From: Sporomusa silvacetica DSM 10669
GTDB lineage: Bacteria > Bacillota > Negativicutes > Sporomusales > Sporomusaceae
DNA length: 64,000 nucleotides
NCBI RefSeq assembly: GCF_002257705.1
Contig: NZ_LSLK01000072.1
Location: 62,001-126,000, forward strand
Direction of reading: 5' to 3'
Position numbers and translations under genes: made by a program. Below the pieces are notes generated by a model that worked only from the letters and a program-made list of their open reading frames with translations, did no database searches and was not told where the DNA came from. This document shows positions 32,019-41,463 of this stretch, one piece after another. Positions within the stretch are counted from its first letter, which is position 1. Each line of letters starts with the position of its first letter.

Positions 32019-33032
32019 ATGGTTATTGTATTAAACGCTTCGGCTACACCCGAGCAAATTGAAAAGCTAACACAGGAGTTAGAAACTTACGGTTGCAGTG
32101 TTTGGCCTACTCATGGCCAATTTCAGACGATTTTGGGTATTGTAGGTGATACTGGCAAGCTTGACCGCGACTATTTACTGAGCAAAATGTATGTTGATAA
32201 AGTACTGTCCGTACAAGAGCCCTACAAAAAGGCCAACCGAACCTTTCATCCTGAAAACACCGTAATCAATGTTGACTCGCAAACAATCGGTGGCAACAAG
32301 CTGGCTATTATTGCCGGACCCTGCTCTGTTGAAAGCCGCGAACAAATCGTCGGTATCGCGCAGGATGTTAAAGCTGCTGGAGCTGGCTTTCTGCGAGGCG
32401 GTGCCTTCAAACCACGTTCTTCACCGTATAGCTTTCAGGGGCTGCAGGCTGAGGGACTTGAGCTGTTAAAACAAGCCAAACAAGCGACAGGCCTGCCCAT
32501 TGTCACTGAGATTATGTCGATATCTCAGTTGGAACAATATCACGAGGATATTGATGTTATCCAAATTGGCGCACGCAATATGCAAAATTTCGATCTTTTA
32601 AAAGCAGCCGGTCAAATTACTAAACCCATCTTGCTCAAACGGGGTTTAAGCGCAACTATCGAAGAACTGTTAATGTCTGCCGAATATATTATGGCTGGCG
32701 GTAACGAAAATGTAATCTTATGCGAACGCGGCATCCGTACTTTTGAAACCTATACTCGTAATACTCTTGATCTCAGTGCCGTACTGGCTATCAAAAGACT
32801 AAGTCATTTGCCGGTCATTGTTGACCCCAGTCATGCGGCTGGACTATGGTGGATGGTGGAATCCTTGTCTAAGGCCGCTGTAGCCGTAGGCGCTGACGGG
32901 GTCATCATCGAGGTTCACCAAGATCCAAGCAATGCCAAATGCGACGGCCAGCAATCTATAAAACCAGAACGATTTGCCGCACTTATGAATTCCTTGCGGG
33001 AAATCGCACGCATTGATAATCGCACTGTTTAA
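32019..33032 (+). CDS. aroF: 3-deoxy-7-phosphoheptulonate synthase, second copy
   Basis: A 337-residue DAHP synthase of the same type I-beta architecture as the copy at 23362-24378: N-terminal ferredoxin-like domain (IVLNASATPEQIEKLTQELE) then the catalytic barrel with AGPCSVESREQI, LRGGAFKPRSSPYSFQG, IGARNMQNFDLL, LLKRGLSATIEEL, RGIRTFETYTRNTLDL and PVIVDPSHAAGLW. The N-terminal domains diverge more than the barrels, so feedback specificity may differ. Preceded by AGGAGG and followed by a terminator; transcribed alone. Confidence 0.96.
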   Translation: MVIVLNASATPEQIEKLTQELETYGCSVWPTHGQFQTILGIVGDTGKLDRDYLLSKMYVDKVLSVQEPYKKANRTFHPENTVINVDSQTIGGNKLAIIAGPCSVESREQIVGIAQDVKAAGAGFLRGGAFKPRSSPYSFQGLQAEGLELLKQAKQATGLPIVTEIMSISQLEQYHEDIDVIQIGARNMQNFDLLKAAGQITKPILLKRGLSATIEELLMSAEYIMAGGNENVILCERGIRTFETYTRNTLDLSAVLAIKRLSHLPVIVDPSHAAGLWWMVESLSKAAVAVGADGVIIEVHQDPSNAKCDGQQSIKPERFAALMNSLREIARIDNRTV

Positions 33033-33044
33033 AATAAAGAAAAG

Positions 33045-33081
33045 CGAGCTAAGTCCCTGCTATGGAACTTAGCTCGTTTTT
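33045..33081 (+). terminator. Terminator of the second aroF
   Basis: CGAGCTAAGT pairs with ACTTAGCTCG (33067-33076) and is followed by TTTTT; 13 bases after the stop codon. Confidence 0.85.
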
Positions 33082-33110
33082 AATGAAATGGCTCAAGCAT
33101 ATTGATTGAT

Positions 33111-33308
33111 TCACTGACCCATAACTTCTTGAACCCTGCCAACCGTGCCGTCGGTTAACCGTACTTTAATACCCCGATGATGTACAGCGCTGCTTGTCAA
33201 AATATCTTTGACTATCCCTTCAGTTAACTGTCCTGTCCGCTGGTGCGGTTTTTGCACAATTTTTACTTTCGCACCTGGTGTAATATTTTTCCGTTGCGTT
33301 CCGTCCAT
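33111..33308 (-). CDS. YwbE family protein
   Basis: A 65-residue protein of the YwbE (DUF2196) family; it contains ITPGAKVKIVQKPHQRTGQL, EGIVKDILTSSAVHHRGIKV and GTVGRVQEV, consistent with a small beta-barrel. Family function is unknown. It is 13 bases downstream of the GIY-YIG gene and probably cotranscribed with it. Confidence 0.88.
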   Translation of the reverse strand: MDGTQRKNITPGAKVKIVQKPHQRTGQLTEGIVKDILTSSAVHHRGIKVRLTDGTVGRVQEVMGQ

Positions 33309-33321
33309 TACTGTATTCTCC

Positions 33322-33579
33322 TTATTCCTGTTTATTAGTAAAGGCTTTTACCATTTCTTCCTTGGTTTTGCGGCTAAGACGTTTTATCGCATATTCGCGT
33401 TTACGGGCCAGGCTCTCAGTAGCGTAATACTCATAGTATACCAGCGCAACAGGCAGACGGCCGCGGGTATAGCGGGCACCGCTGCCACTATTATGAGCTG
33501 CCAGCCTTGTTTCCAGATTGGTCGTCCAGCCGGTGTAATACGTACTGTCAACACATTGAACAATATATGTATATGGCAT
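33322..33579 (-). CDS. GIY-YIG nuclease superfamily protein (UPF0213/YhbQ-like)
   Basis: An 85-residue single-domain GIY-YIG protein. The signature is YTYIVQCVDSTYYTGWTTNL, with the catalytic Arg in LETRLAAHNSG and the Glu-containing helix SLARKREYAIKRLSRKTKEE. Small proteins of this family occur in most Firmicutes; a DNA-related nuclease activity is expected but its role is unclear. Confidence 0.9.
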   Translation of the reverse strand: MPYTYIVQCVDSTYYTGWTTNLETRLAAHNSGSGARYTRGRLPVALVYYEYYATESLARKREYAIKRLSRKTKEEMVKAFTNKQE

Positions 33580-33585
33580 GCATAA

Positions 33586-34155
33586 CTACCTTCCCACTAA
33601 CCCCTGCGGCGATTGCTGCAAAAATTCTAGTAATGTCTTATCACCGATGTACAGCTGCTCAATAACTCCATAACCGTCTTTAATACGAACAACTGCTACA
33701 CTTGTTTGTTTACCTGCATTTTCGCGATAAGCAGCTTCAGCCGCGGAAGCCAGTTCTTCCGGCAAATAATAGCGTGTAAAGGGTAAGCTAACATGAATTG
33801 TATTTTGCCCATTAGCATAGGCTTTCGCTTTTACGTAGTACCCTTTTTCCGGACGAGTTACACTCACCCCGCTGATATAAGCTTTGCCTTCCGCATTCTC
33901 ACTAATAATAGCATATACCATCTGTCCAGCAACCAAGTCGGCAGTATTGCTACGAGGAGCTGTGGTTTCTTTAAACCGCAGTTCAACATAGCGCCCCTTA
34001 AATGCATCATAGGGGTCAACTGGGGCCGTCTGCCAGTAAAACTGTCGGCCAGTCTGCAATACATCCTCCCAGCGCCAAGCCATAAAGAGTGGTACAGCTG
34101 CCTGCACAAGAGCGACAATGATAAATAAGCCTAACAGCCACTTTCTATTTTTCAT
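33586..34155 (-). CDS. GDYXXLXY-domain protein, membrane-anchored
   Basis: About 189 residues with an N-terminal membrane helix (WLLGLFIIVALVQAAVPLFM) and an extracytoplasmic domain containing APVDPYDAFKGRYVELRF, the conserved core of GDYXXLXY proteins. These are usually encoded next to DUF2157 membrane proteins, as here. The ATG at 34155 (MKNRKWLLG) is chosen because GGGGTGG precedes it; it overlaps the end of the DUF2157 gene by 11 bases. Function unknown. Confidence 0.82.
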   Translation of the reverse strand: MKNRKWLLGLFIIVALVQAAVPLFMAWRWEDVLQTGRQFYWQTAPVDPYDAFKGRYVELRFKETTAPRSNTADLVAGQMVYAIISENAEGKAYISGVSVTRPEKGYYVKAKAYANGQNTIHVSLPFTRYYLPEELASAAEAAYRENAGKQTSVAVVRIKDGYGVIEQLYIGDKTLLEFLQQSPQGLVGR

Positions 34156-35443
34156 GCTGCCACCCCGCTTTGCGGCGCAGTAAAACAATATTTGCCGCAA
34201 GAAAACCAAGACCTACCAAAACAAATACTATGCCGCGCACGACAAAACTTACGTCAATATCAAAAAAACGAGCAACAATCAGCACTACGATCAGCAACAT
34301 ACCCAAATTTACAATGCCAATACTCTGGTTGCGCACTCCTGTAGCTATAATGCCGATACTCAGCCATAGCATGTAACCATTCAAAATAATGGTCGCGCCA
34401 GTACCACTGGCATCGTAAAACTGAATTAAGTAAGCGGCTCCAATTACACAGGGTATCAGCGAAAAACGCCTAACATCCTGCCCGCTGCGGTTTCGCAAAA
34501 GAATATTACCACCTATCACCATGATTAGCAGCACAGCAGCTAATCCATAAGCCGGCAATGATTCTGAGCGCCAACCTGATGCCATATGGCTCCAAACATC
34601 ATTAAACGTTAAAATAAAGGTTAACCCGATACTCCCTGTCAAACCTATCGTTTTGAAGGGCATGCGCCAACTGTGTTCTTCCTGATTAAACCATACTACT
34701 CCAATCAGATAGGTCATAGCAAAGAGTGCACTATATATGAGTAGCCCCAGCCAATCCAGGTAATTTGAAAAAGCTGCCCCAAAAATAAAATAAAAACAAA
34801 TAGTTACCACCCAGGACAAAATGACTGTAGTATTGGCCTGCCGGCAGCTGACAAGCATTCCCCGGTAATAGGGCAGAGCCAAACCGAATAATACCCAAAT
34901 AAATTGTTTACTTAGGCCATACTGGCCGCCGCTCCAAGCAGTTACTCCGATGAAATACAGTACAGCTGCCACTACGGAATTCATCAGATATAATAGCGGC
35001 AGTGACAGCAGCATCCAGGTAAGCACAAAAGCATCCATATCCTCCACCAGATGGTAGGTCTGCCCCACCAAAGCCAAGGCGGCACCAACCATCAGCATTA
35101 GCAAAGTTGCCGCCGCCTCGCGCCATGCCTTACTGTTTCGCTTAAACCACAGTACACTGCCAGCAATAATTTGCGCAGTTACAAGTAGCCCAACCGAAAT
35201 CATGAGTCGATGCAGCTTGGTTAATTGCACCCAGTTATGGGCTAAAATCAAAATAATACCAAGACCCACCAGAAGCGCACCAATTATACCAAAGACCAGC
35301 ATAAAGGTCCTGTTACCTGTGTTTTCAGTTACAGACCCATAATGTTCTTTTAGTTTAGCTGCACTTTCTGGCGGAATAATGCCTTTAGCAACAAGTTCTG
35401 GCAACTGCTGGTATAACCATACTATCGCTTTCTTATTCATCAT
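34145..35443 (-). CDS. DUF2157 membrane protein
   Basis: A 432-residue protein with a short cytoplasmic N-terminal helical part (AIVWLYQQLPELVAKGII and following) and about 12 to 14 hydrophobic helices. The N-terminal region and first helices (GIIGALLVGLGIILILAHNW) are typical of DUF2157. Coupled by overlap to the GDYXXLXY gene, a common pairing; the pair probably forms one membrane complex (inference). It follows recQ by 18 bases. Confidence 0.85.
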   Translation of the reverse strand: MMNKKAIVWLYQQLPELVAKGIIPPESAAKLKEHYGSVTENTGNRTFMLVFGIIGALLVGLGIILILAHNWVQLTKLHRLMISVGLLVTAQIIAGSVLWFKRNSKAWREAAATLLMLMVGAALALVGQTYHLVEDMDAFVLTWMLLSLPLLYLMNSVVAAVLYFIGVTAWSGGQYGLSKQFIWVLFGLALPYYRGMLVSCRQANTTVILSWVVTICFYFIFGAAFSNYLDWLGLLIYSALFAMTYLIGVVWFNQEEHSWRMPFKTIGLTGSIGLTFILTFNDVWSHMASGWRSESLPAYGLAAVLLIMVIGGNILLRNRSGQDVRRFSLIPCVIGAAYLIQFYDASGTGATIILNGYMLWLSIGIIATGVRNQSIGIVNLGMLLIVVLIVARFFDIDVSFVVRGIVFVLVGLGFLAANIVLLRRKAGWQHEK

Positions 35444-35461
35444 CGGTAATTTTCTTACCCC

Positions 35462-37630
35462 CTACGCTTTGCCTGCCGCGGCAAAATGCTTACATAAAAC
35501 CGCCTTAATGGCACCGTAGCTCACGCCATCAGGCAAGGCCTCCTTAAGTGGTCTCAATTGGCCTGGGCCAATTGTTTTTATCGTAGCAATAATAAGCTCT
35601 TCATACTGGGTAGGAATAAGTCTGTCCCAGTCAACAGCATGCCCCTCCTGCGCGCAACGTACCAGATGATTTTGTACTGTGTTAACCGTTAACTCCCGCG
35701 ACTTGGCAATATCCTCTAAGTCAATGCCTTGCTGGTACATAGCCAGAGTTACAACATGGCTGGGTTCAGAATCTGCCTTGCTGCTCTTTTTGGCTGCCAC
35801 CTTTTGGGTTGGCGCCGAAACAACAGCCGTATCTGCATAACTTGCTGCAGCATCGTTTTTTGCCAGATAGGTAGTAATTACCGCCAGAAATTCTCCGCCA
35901 TATTTTTGCAATTTAAGCTCACCAACACCCTTGATCTGGCGCATAGTAATAAAGTCTCCCGGTCGCTGCTGGCTCATCTCCCGCAGGGTGGTGTCAGCAA
36001 ACACAACAAATGGCGGTATATTTTCCCGCTCAGAGATGCGTTTACGACACTGCCGCAGCAGTTCAAATAAGGAATCATCCTGAACAGGCTGACGTTCGGT
36101 AAATACCTTTTGCCAAACTCTAGCTTCGCTGCGCAACACTAAAAGCGCTTCCGGTTCTAATTTTACTACCGGATATTCACTCTCAGTCAAGCGCAAATAC
36201 CCTGTGGCCAGCAAGCGTTGCACCAGGGTTTTAATATCCAGCACAGTACGCTCTGCCATCAAGCCATAGGTCGGCAACTGGTCAAAACCCAGTTGCTGAA
36301 CCTTTTTGTTTTTAGATCCTTTTAGCACATCAGCAATAACCGCAATGCCGAACCGCTCCTTCATGCGATAAATGCAGGAAAAAACCTTCTGCGCATCAAC
36401 CGTAATATCTACCTGTTCGCCGTCAGCCATACAGTTACCACAATTGCCGCAGCCTAAATCTGTTGCCGTTGCCGGTTCGCCAAAATAATGTAATATATAC
36501 TGCCGCAGACAGTCAGGAGTGTGACAATAATCCACCATCTCCTGCAGTTTCTTCAGTTCATGTTGTTTGCGCTCCGGATGCTCAACAGACTTATCAATCA
36601 AAAACCGTTGTAACATCGGATCTTGCGGCCCGAACAGCAGGATACATTCTCCCGGTGCACCATCCCGTCCGCTACGACCAGCTTCTTGGTAGTAAGATTC
36701 CATATTCTTTGGCATATTATAATGCACTACATAACGCACATTGGATTTGTCGATCCCCATGCCAAAAGCATTAGTGGCCACCATAACCCGGATATCATCA
36801 TAGAGAAATTGTTCCTGTTGAGACATACGCTCCTGATCACTTAACCCGGCATGATACCGCCCGGCAGCAAACCCCTTTTTCCTGAGCAATTCATACAGAC
36901 TGTCAACTTCTTTGCGGGTAGCCGCATAGATAATACCGGCTTGATTGGCGTTGGCCTTAATATATTTCATAACAAACTGCTGTTTGTTTTCGCCTCGTAA
37001 GACGGAAAAAGAGAGATTAGGCCGATCAAACCCTGTTATATGGACTTGCGGCCACCGTAAGGCCAGCAGGTTCTCAATGTCATTTTTTACCTCAGGGGTG
37101 GCAGTAGCCGTAAAAGCACCAATTACCGGCCTTTCAGGCAAACTGGCAATAAACGTACCCACGTTTCGATAGCTTGGACGAAAGTCATGGCCCCATTGCG
37201 AAACACAGTGGGCTTCGTCAATGGCCAGCATACTTATTTTAAGTTCACCCACCGCCGCTTGGAACCAGTCGGCAGTCAGCCGTTCAGGTGCCACATAGAC
37301 CAGTTTGTAATGGCCGGCGCGCATATGCTGCAACCGCCGCCCAGCCTCTGCACCTGTCAGCGAGCTATTAATAAAAGTAGCAGGTATCCCTTGCCCAGCT
37401 AGTGCATCCACCTGATCCTTCATGAGCGAAATAAGCGGCGAAACCACTATAGTAATGCCAGGCAGCAGCATCGCCGGAATCTGAAAGCATAACGATTTAC
37501 CTGCCCCAGTCGGCATAATGGCTACCGTGTCCTTACCGCCAAGCAGACTACCAATGACCTTAGCCTGTCCTGGCCGAAATTCGTCGTAACCGTAATATTT
37601 TTTTAATATTTCCCGAGCCTTTGTTAGCAT
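35462..37630 (-). CDS. recQ: ATP-dependent DNA helicase RecQ
   Basis: 3'-5' DNA helicase in recombination and repair, 722 residues from the chosen start. Order: helicase core with IMPTGAGKSLCFQIPAML (Walker A), LAIDEAHCVSQWGHDFRP, GAFTATATPEV and YYQEAGRSGRDG; zinc-binding RQC region (CLRQYILHYFGE, CGNCGNC); winged helix; HRDC domain (about residues 510-590); and a further C-terminal helical tail with a possible HTH (SRELTVNTVQNHLVRC). The ATG at 37630 (MLTKAREILKKYYG) has GGAGATAG upstream; the longer frame from 37684 would overlap the neighbouring gene. Confidence 0.95.
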   Translation of the reverse strand: MLTKAREILKKYYGYDEFRPGQAKVIGSLLGGKDTVAIMPTGAGKSLCFQIPAMLLPGITIVVSPLISLMKDQVDALAGQGIPATFINSSLTGAEAGRRLQHMRAGHYKLVYVAPERLTADWFQAAVGELKISMLAIDEAHCVSQWGHDFRPSYRNVGTFIASLPERPVIGAFTATATPEVKNDIENLLALRWPQVHITGFDRPNLSFSVLRGENKQQFVMKYIKANANQAGIIYAATRKEVDSLYELLRKKGFAAGRYHAGLSDQERMSQQEQFLYDDIRVMVATNAFGMGIDKSNVRYVVHYNMPKNMESYYQEAGRSGRDGAPGECILLFGPQDPMLQRFLIDKSVEHPERKQHELKKLQEMVDYCHTPDCLRQYILHYFGEPATATDLGCGNCGNCMADGEQVDITVDAQKVFSCIYRMKERFGIAVIADVLKGSKNKKVQQLGFDQLPTYGLMAERTVLDIKTLVQRLLATGYLRLTESEYPVVKLEPEALLVLRSEARVWQKVFTERQPVQDDSLFELLRQCRKRISERENIPPFVVFADTTLREMSQQRPGDFITMRQIKGVGELKLQKYGGEFLAVITTYLAKNDAAASYADTAVVSAPTQKVAAKKSSKADSEPSHVVTLAMYQQGIDLEDIAKSRELTVNTVQNHLVRCAQEGHAVDWDRLIPTQYEELIIATIKTIGPGQLRPLKEALPDGVSYGAIKAVLCKHFAAAGKA

Positions 37631-37665
37631 ATATTCTATCTCCAGTTTTAAATTGATATAGTTGC

Positions 37666-38001
37666 TTAAAGCCAGCTGCCCCACACCTCAGGACAATACC
37701 CCACTGTGGCCTTGGCACCATTGCGCACTATCGGCGTTCGAAGCAACAATGGATGCTCCAGCAACACTTCTTCCACATTGTGTACCAGATATTTTAAATT
37801 GCGTTTGGCATATTCCTTACCTGTTTTATCAATCAGATTTTCCAGCCCACCGACAGCTGCCCTTACTCTGTCCAGTTCCCCCTTGCTTAAGCCCTTTATG
37901 TTTAAATCAATAAACTGAAATGGTAGCTTACGTTCTTTAAAATACCTTTCCGCTTTCTTCGTATCCTGGCACTTTTTGGTGCCAAATATCTGTATATTCA
38001 T
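37666..38001 (-). CDS. ArsC/Spx-family thioredoxin-fold protein
   Basis: A protein of about 111 residues of the arsenate reductase-like family. It begins IQIFGTKKCQDTKKAERYF, so only one Cys is present where Spx has CxxC, and ends with RTPIVRNGAKATVGYCPEVW in the position of the family's substrate-binding Arg region. It is closer to the YffB/ArsC-like group of unknown function than to arsenate reductase proper. An upstream in-frame TTG (38010) after AAGGAG is an alternative start. Confidence 0.8.
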   Translation of the reverse strand: MNIQIFGTKKCQDTKKAERYFKERKLPFQFIDLNIKGLSKGELDRVRAAVGGLENLIDKTGKEYAKRNLKYLVHNVEEVLLEHPLLLRTPIVRNGAKATVGYCPEVWGSWL

Positions 38002-38028
38002 GCCTTCCAACTAGCTCCTTCGTTTCCA

Positions 38029-39933
38029 TCAGTTAGCAAACTGGTCCACTAGTTCATTAAGATAGGTCCAGCGCTCAAGCAATTCGTCAAGCTTAGTTTC
38101 CAGCTCCTGCTGCCTGTCAGTAAGCTTCTGCAACAATTCGAAGTCACTGCCTGCCGTATTAATGCCTGCCGCTACCTGAGCCAGCTCCTGCTCAACGCTG
38201 GTGATTATCTCTTCAATCTGGTCATATTCCCGCTGTTCTTTGAAAGACAGCTTGCGGGGCCGTTCTTTAGGTTTGTCCTGCACTGTTGGTTTCTTATCTG
38301 CTGCACCTTTGCTTTTATCGGCATTTTCCGTTTCCTGCATACTGATTTTGTCCTGATAATCTGAGTAATTGCCAGGATATTGTGTAATCTTGCCTTGGCC
38401 CTCAAAAACAAACAGTTTTTCAACAACCCTGTCAAGAAAATATCTGTCATGAGACACCACAATCACCGCACCGGGAAAGTCGTCAAGGTAGTCTTCCAGA
38501 ATGCTTAAGGTCTGCACATCCAGGTCATTGGTGGGTTCATCCAACAAGAGCACATTAGGTGCGCTTATAAGAATCCGGAGCAAAAACAAACGACGCTTTT
38601 CCCCGCCTGACAGCTTGGCAATCGGTGTCCATTGCAGGCTGGGCGGAAAGAGGAATCGTTCCAGAAGCTGTCCTGCGCTTATTGTACCACCATCAGCGGT
38701 AGGTAAAAAGTGAGCTTCTTCCTTGATATATTCAATAACCCGCAAATCTTGGTTCATTTCACTGCTTTCCTGCGAAAAATATCCGATTTTCACAGTCTGA
38801 CCAATCTCCACCTGCCCGCTGCCAGCAGTCAACCTCCCTGTAATCAGGTTGAGCAAGGTGGATTTGCCGCTGCCATTGGGGCCGATAATTCCTACTCTGT
38901 CATTTTTGAGTACAATGTAATTGAAGTCCTCAATTAGCGTTTTGCCGTCAAACTCTTGGTTAATATGCTCCAGCTCGATAATCTTACGCCCCAACCGGCT
39001 GGCCCCCACAGCAATCTCCAATTGGCCGTTTGCTGATTCAGGCGTCTGGGCACTTAGCTCCTCAAACCGCTCAATTCTCGCCTTTTGCTTGGTACTGCGG
39101 GCCTGTGCCCCCCGCCTTATCCAGGCCAGCTCATTTCTCAGGATATTCTGGCGCTTACGCTCGCAGGCTTCCTGTTGTTCTTCCCGCTCCGCCTTGGATT
39201 CCAAAAACTGGCTGTAGTTCCCCATATAGGTATACAGATTTCCTTTATCCAGTTCGATGATCCGGTTTGTCACTCTGTCCAGGAAGTATCGATCATGGGT
39301 AATCATCAGTAGTGCACCCTTACGTTTGGCCAGGTATTGTTCCAACCAAGCTACCGTCTGGTTATCGATATGGTTGGTAGGCTCATCCAGGATTAAAAGG
39401 TCTGCAGGATTAATGAGCGCACTGGCTAACGCGATTCGTTTGCGCTGTCCGCCAGACAAGGTGCTGACAATAGCTGCAAAATCAAGAATTCCCAGCTTAG
39501 TAAGAACTGTTTTAGCGTCACTTTCTAATTGCCAGGCATTGTTCGCATCCATTTGTTGGCTTAATGCAATAAGCCGCTTTTGACACGCCTCATCTGCCGG
39601 ACAATTTTGCGCCTGCAGCAAAACCTGTTCGTATTCTCGCAGCACCTGCATCACTGGTGAATGGCCTTTGAAAACCTGTTCCAGCACAGTAGCATTAGCA
39701 TCAAATTCGGGGTTTTGCGGCAAATATTCGATCTGCAGGCTGTTACCTGTCGTTATTTTACCAGCATCGGCTGTATCCACGCCGGCAATAACCTTCAAAA
39801 AAGTGGATTTACCTGTGCCATTGACGCCAATCAAACCAATTTTATCACCCTCGTCAACGCCAAAAGTAACTTGCCTAAATAAGACTTTCTCGCCGTAGCT
39901 TTTCGTCACATTCTCTAGAGATAGTAAGTTCAT
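38029..39933 (-). CDS. ABC-F family ATPase (Uup-like)
   Basis: A 634-residue soluble protein with two ABC ATPase domains (Walker A GVNGTGKSTFLKVIAG and GPNGSGKSTLLNLITG; signatures TLSGGQRKRIALA and KLSGGEKRRLFLL; both with LLDEPTN), an arm/linker segment between them, and a C-terminal coiled coil of about 80 residues (REYDQIEEIITSVEQELAQV). There are no membrane segments. ABC-F proteins act on the ribosome; the C-terminal coil and length resemble Uup, which also binds branched DNA. Divergent from the DEAD-box gene on the right. Confidence 0.93.
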   Translation of the reverse strand: MNLLSLENVTKSYGEKVLFRQVTFGVDEGDKIGLIGVNGTGKSTFLKVIAGVDTADAGKITTGNSLQIEYLPQNPEFDANATVLEQVFKGHSPVMQVLREYEQVLLQAQNCPADEACQKRLIALSQQMDANNAWQLESDAKTVLTKLGILDFAAIVSTLSGGQRKRIALASALINPADLLILDEPTNHIDNQTVAWLEQYLAKRKGALLMITHDRYFLDRVTNRIIELDKGNLYTYMGNYSQFLESKAEREEQQEACERKRQNILRNELAWIRRGAQARSTKQKARIERFEELSAQTPESANGQLEIAVGASRLGRKIIELEHINQEFDGKTLIEDFNYIVLKNDRVGIIGPNGSGKSTLLNLITGRLTAGSGQVEIGQTVKIGYFSQESSEMNQDLRVIEYIKEEAHFLPTADGGTISAGQLLERFLFPPSLQWTPIAKLSGGEKRRLFLLRILISAPNVLLLDEPTNDLDVQTLSILEDYLDDFPGAVIVVSHDRYFLDRVVEKLFVFEGQGKITQYPGNYSDYQDKISMQETENADKSKGAADKKPTVQDKPKERPRKLSFKEQREYDQIEEIITSVEQELAQVAAGINTAGSDFELLQKLTDRQQELETKLDELLERWTYLNELVDQFAN

Positions 39934-40116
39934 GTTCTAGTCCTTTTCACCATTTTTCTTCATTTTAACATAAATATCAGTTTTATTGAAGAAATACTCT
40001 TTACTTTGATGGAAAATAGTAGTATATTAGATTTTTACCCCACTCTGTATACCCTTAGTTTTGCTTGCGCAAACTGAAATAACAGCTATTTATTTGAAAA
40101 AGAAGGTGTTTTATTG

Positions 40117-41439
40117 ATGGCAACAAATTTCTCAGCCCTGGGTATTCGCCCTGAGCTGACTCAATTTTTAAAACAATCTGGCATTATCCAGCCTACTCCG
40201 GTCCAGATACAAACCATTCCGGTGGTACTGGGAGGCAAAGATGTCATTGCTCAGTCGCAGACCGGCACCGGCAAGACGCTGGCGTTTTTACTGCCTATTT
40301 TAGAAAAAATAAGAAACTCGGCCCCGCATGTACAAGCCTTAATTGTCACCCCTACCAGGGAATTAACAATGCAAATCAGGGATGAAGCCGTAAAACTGGC
40401 AAATGTGCTGGATATTAACGTGTTAGCCGTATATGGCGGCCAGGATGTGGATGAACAAATTCGCAAACTCCGCGGTCAGCCACATCTTGTTATTGGTACC
40501 CCCGGCCGCTTGCTTGACCATGTACGCCGCAAAACCCTGCTACTTTCAGGAGTATCCAAGCTGGTATTGGATGAGGCTGATCAAATGCTTCATATGGGCT
40601 TTTTAGAGGAAGTTGAAGAAGTTATTCAGTTGACTTCCCAAAAACGGCAAACCCTGTTGTTTTCGGCCACCATGCCGCCAAAGGTACGGGCGCTAGCCGC
40701 ACGCTATATGACCAAACCGGCAGATATTCATATCCAGACTCAAAATATAACCTTAGATGAAATCAAGCAGATTATGATTGAACTACCTGAAGCCGGTAAA
40801 CTTGATAAACTCTGCGCTATGATTGATGAATATCAACCCTATCTAGCCATTATCTTCTGCCATACCAAGGACCGGGCCAAGGCTCTCAATACTGCACTCA
40901 TTCAGCGCGGCTACAAAGTAGACGAACTGCATGGCGACTTGTCCCAAACCAAACGCGCTCAGGTTATGAAGCGCTTTAGTGAAGCCAAGCTACAGCTCCT
41001 GGTTGCCACTGATATTGCCGCCCGCGGCTTGGATATCGAAGGTGTTACCCATGTATTTAGTTATGATATCCCGCATGACACCGAAAGTTATATCCACCGT
41101 ATCGGACGAACTGGCCGGGCCGGTGAAACCGGGACAGCCATCACCTTCATTATTCCCGGTGAGCATATGTATTTGCGTTTAATTGAACAAGGTATCGGTT
41201 CAACGATTGAGAAATATAAGGCCAATGGACAAAAAGTAATTAAAAATGCCACCAAAAAAGAAAATCCTACTGCACCTAAGAGATTCATGGAAAAACCAGT
41301 GGCCGATAAAAAGACTGCTGATAAAAAGACTGACAGTCATGGCGGCAATAATTTAAGAAGCCGTCGCAAACCGAAAGTCGCCAGCACCAAGACCTATGGT
41401 GCCAAGCGGAAAGTGAAAGTATCCAAGGGCAAGGCGTAA
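40117..41439 (+). CDS. DEAD-box RNA helicase (CshA-like)
   Basis: A 440-residue ATP-dependent RNA helicase. Motifs in order: Q motif (GIIQPTPVQIQTIPVVLGGK), AQSQTGTGKT, PTRELTMQI, TPGRLLDH, LDEADQM, SATMPP, ATDIAARGLDIEGV and YIHRIGRTGRAG. The basic C-terminal tail of about 70 residues (lysine-rich, ending KRKVKVSKGKA) probably binds RNA. The ATG at 40117 follows AAGGTG by 9 bases; a TTG one codon earlier is also possible. Followed by a strong terminator. Confidence 0.94.
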   Translation: MATNFSALGIRPELTQFLKQSGIIQPTPVQIQTIPVVLGGKDVIAQSQTGTGKTLAFLLPILEKIRNSAPHVQALIVTPTRELTMQIRDEAVKLANVLDINVLAVYGGQDVDEQIRKLRGQPHLVIGTPGRLLDHVRRKTLLLSGVSKLVLDEADQMLHMGFLEEVEEVIQLTSQKRQTLLFSATMPPKVRALAARYMTKPADIHIQTQNITLDEIKQIMIELPEAGKLDKLCAMIDEYQPYLAIIFCHTKDRAKALNTALIQRGYKVDELHGDLSQTKRAQVMKRFSEAKLQLLVATDIAARGLDIEGVTHVFSYDIPHDTESYIHRIGRTGRAGETGTAITFIIPGEHMYLRLIEQGIGSTIEKYKANGQKVIKNATKKENPTAPKRFMEKPVADKKTADKKTDSHGGNNLRSRRKPKVASTKTYGAKRKVKVSKGKA

Positions 41440-41460
41440 TTAGCCTTGCCCTTGTTTTTT
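41425..41460 (+). terminator. Terminator of the DEAD-box helicase gene
   Basis: Perfect 11-bp stem AAGGGCAAGGC/GCCTTGCCCTT (41425-41435 and 41443-41453) with the stop codon in the 7-base loop, followed by GTTTTTTTT. Confidence 0.9.
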
Positions 41461-41463
41461 TTC

